Positions 5,608 to 5,679 of a stretch of DNA of 5,679 nt are shown one piece after another. The position numbers were made by a program, and so were the translations under genes. Every line of letters starts with the position of its first letter. Positions within the stretch are counted from its first letter, which is position 1. The notes beneath the pieces were generated by a model. It was not told the origin of the DNA and made no database searches. It saw only the letters and a list, made by a program, of their open reading frames with translations. The DNA lies in the NCBI GenBank assembly GCA_030589715.1, contig JAUUVE010000166.1, positions 1 through 5,679 on the forward strand, given 5' to 3'. The stretch comes from Desulfobacteraceae bacterium (lineage in GTDB: Bacteria > Desulfobacterota > DSM-4660 > Desulfatiglandales > Desulfatiglandaceae).

Positions 5608-5679
5608 CTACATGATTTGCTGAAGCTCTTCCTGAGAGGTCCGGTAAGTCTGGTCAAATTCCTCCCAGAAATCTTTGTG
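5608..5679 (-). CDS. C-terminal end of an unidentified protein; runs off the right edge
   Basis: The minus strand reads in frame from the window edge HKDFWEEFDQTYRTSQEELQQIM and then TAG (stop at 5608-5610). The run is short (23 residues), but its composition is that of a normal, amphipathic, acidic protein end. It has no membrane segment or recognisable motif. It would be convergent with the histidine kinase gene, 52 bp away. The family cannot be named from this fragment. Another frame without a gene remains possible. Confidence 0.45.
   Translation of the reverse strand, partial: HKDFWEEFDQTYRTSQEELQQIM

Overview
The window reads as a piece of a moderately GC-rich, probably anaerobic bacterial chromosome. 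The two-gene SufC-SufB set without SufD, SufS or SufE, a stand-alone Memo-family protein and the general gene style suggest Desulfobacterota ('Deltaproteobacteria') or a relative. This placement is inference; there is no rRNA or other phylogenetic marker.

Left end (1 to about 468): this looks like the right-hand end of an integrated mobile element. On the minus strand, 1-156 holds the start of a small gene with a phage-like N-terminus (GGRPRGCQNRFTTLK). It is broken by an apparent one-base frameshift. It sits behind a strong sigma70-type promoter (TTGACA, 17 bp, TAAAGT) that lies inside a 7-bp inverted repeat. Further right is a leftward-facing intrinsic terminator (405-445) with no gene in front of it. 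The element ends at 469, where a 3' fragment of tRNA-Leu(TAA) begins: anticodon loop, long variable arm, T-arm, acceptor 3' strand and CCA, with no 5' half. This is the usual footprint of tRNA-targeted integration, and predicts an intact tRNA-Leu(TAA) gene to the left, outside the window. What appears to be the tRNA's own terminator follows at 537-573.

Middle (574-2842): about 290 bp of non-coding leader with several dyads and a possible promoter precede a translationally coupled sufC-sufB pair (867-2842), a minimal SUF/SMS-type Fe-S cluster assembly system. Convergent to it, only 13 bp away, is a compact M50 site-2 protease (2856-3476, minus).

Right (3477-5679): a short divergent intergenic region carries a good minus-strand promoter for the protease and a 7-bp-period tandem repeat. 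Then come a Memo-family protein (3614-4471) with unusual active-site motifs, a 331-bp gap with only short repeats and small hairpins, and a small soluble histidine kinase without sensor or receiver (4803-5555). The C-terminus of an unidentified minus-strand gene lies at the right edge. These genes look like separate housekeeping transcription units rather than one pathway; only sufC and sufB clearly work together.

No CRISPR array, intact insertion sequence or toxin-antitoxin pair was seen. The most distinctive features are the element boundary in the tRNA fragment, the minimal Fe-S assembly pair and the divergent Memo protein.
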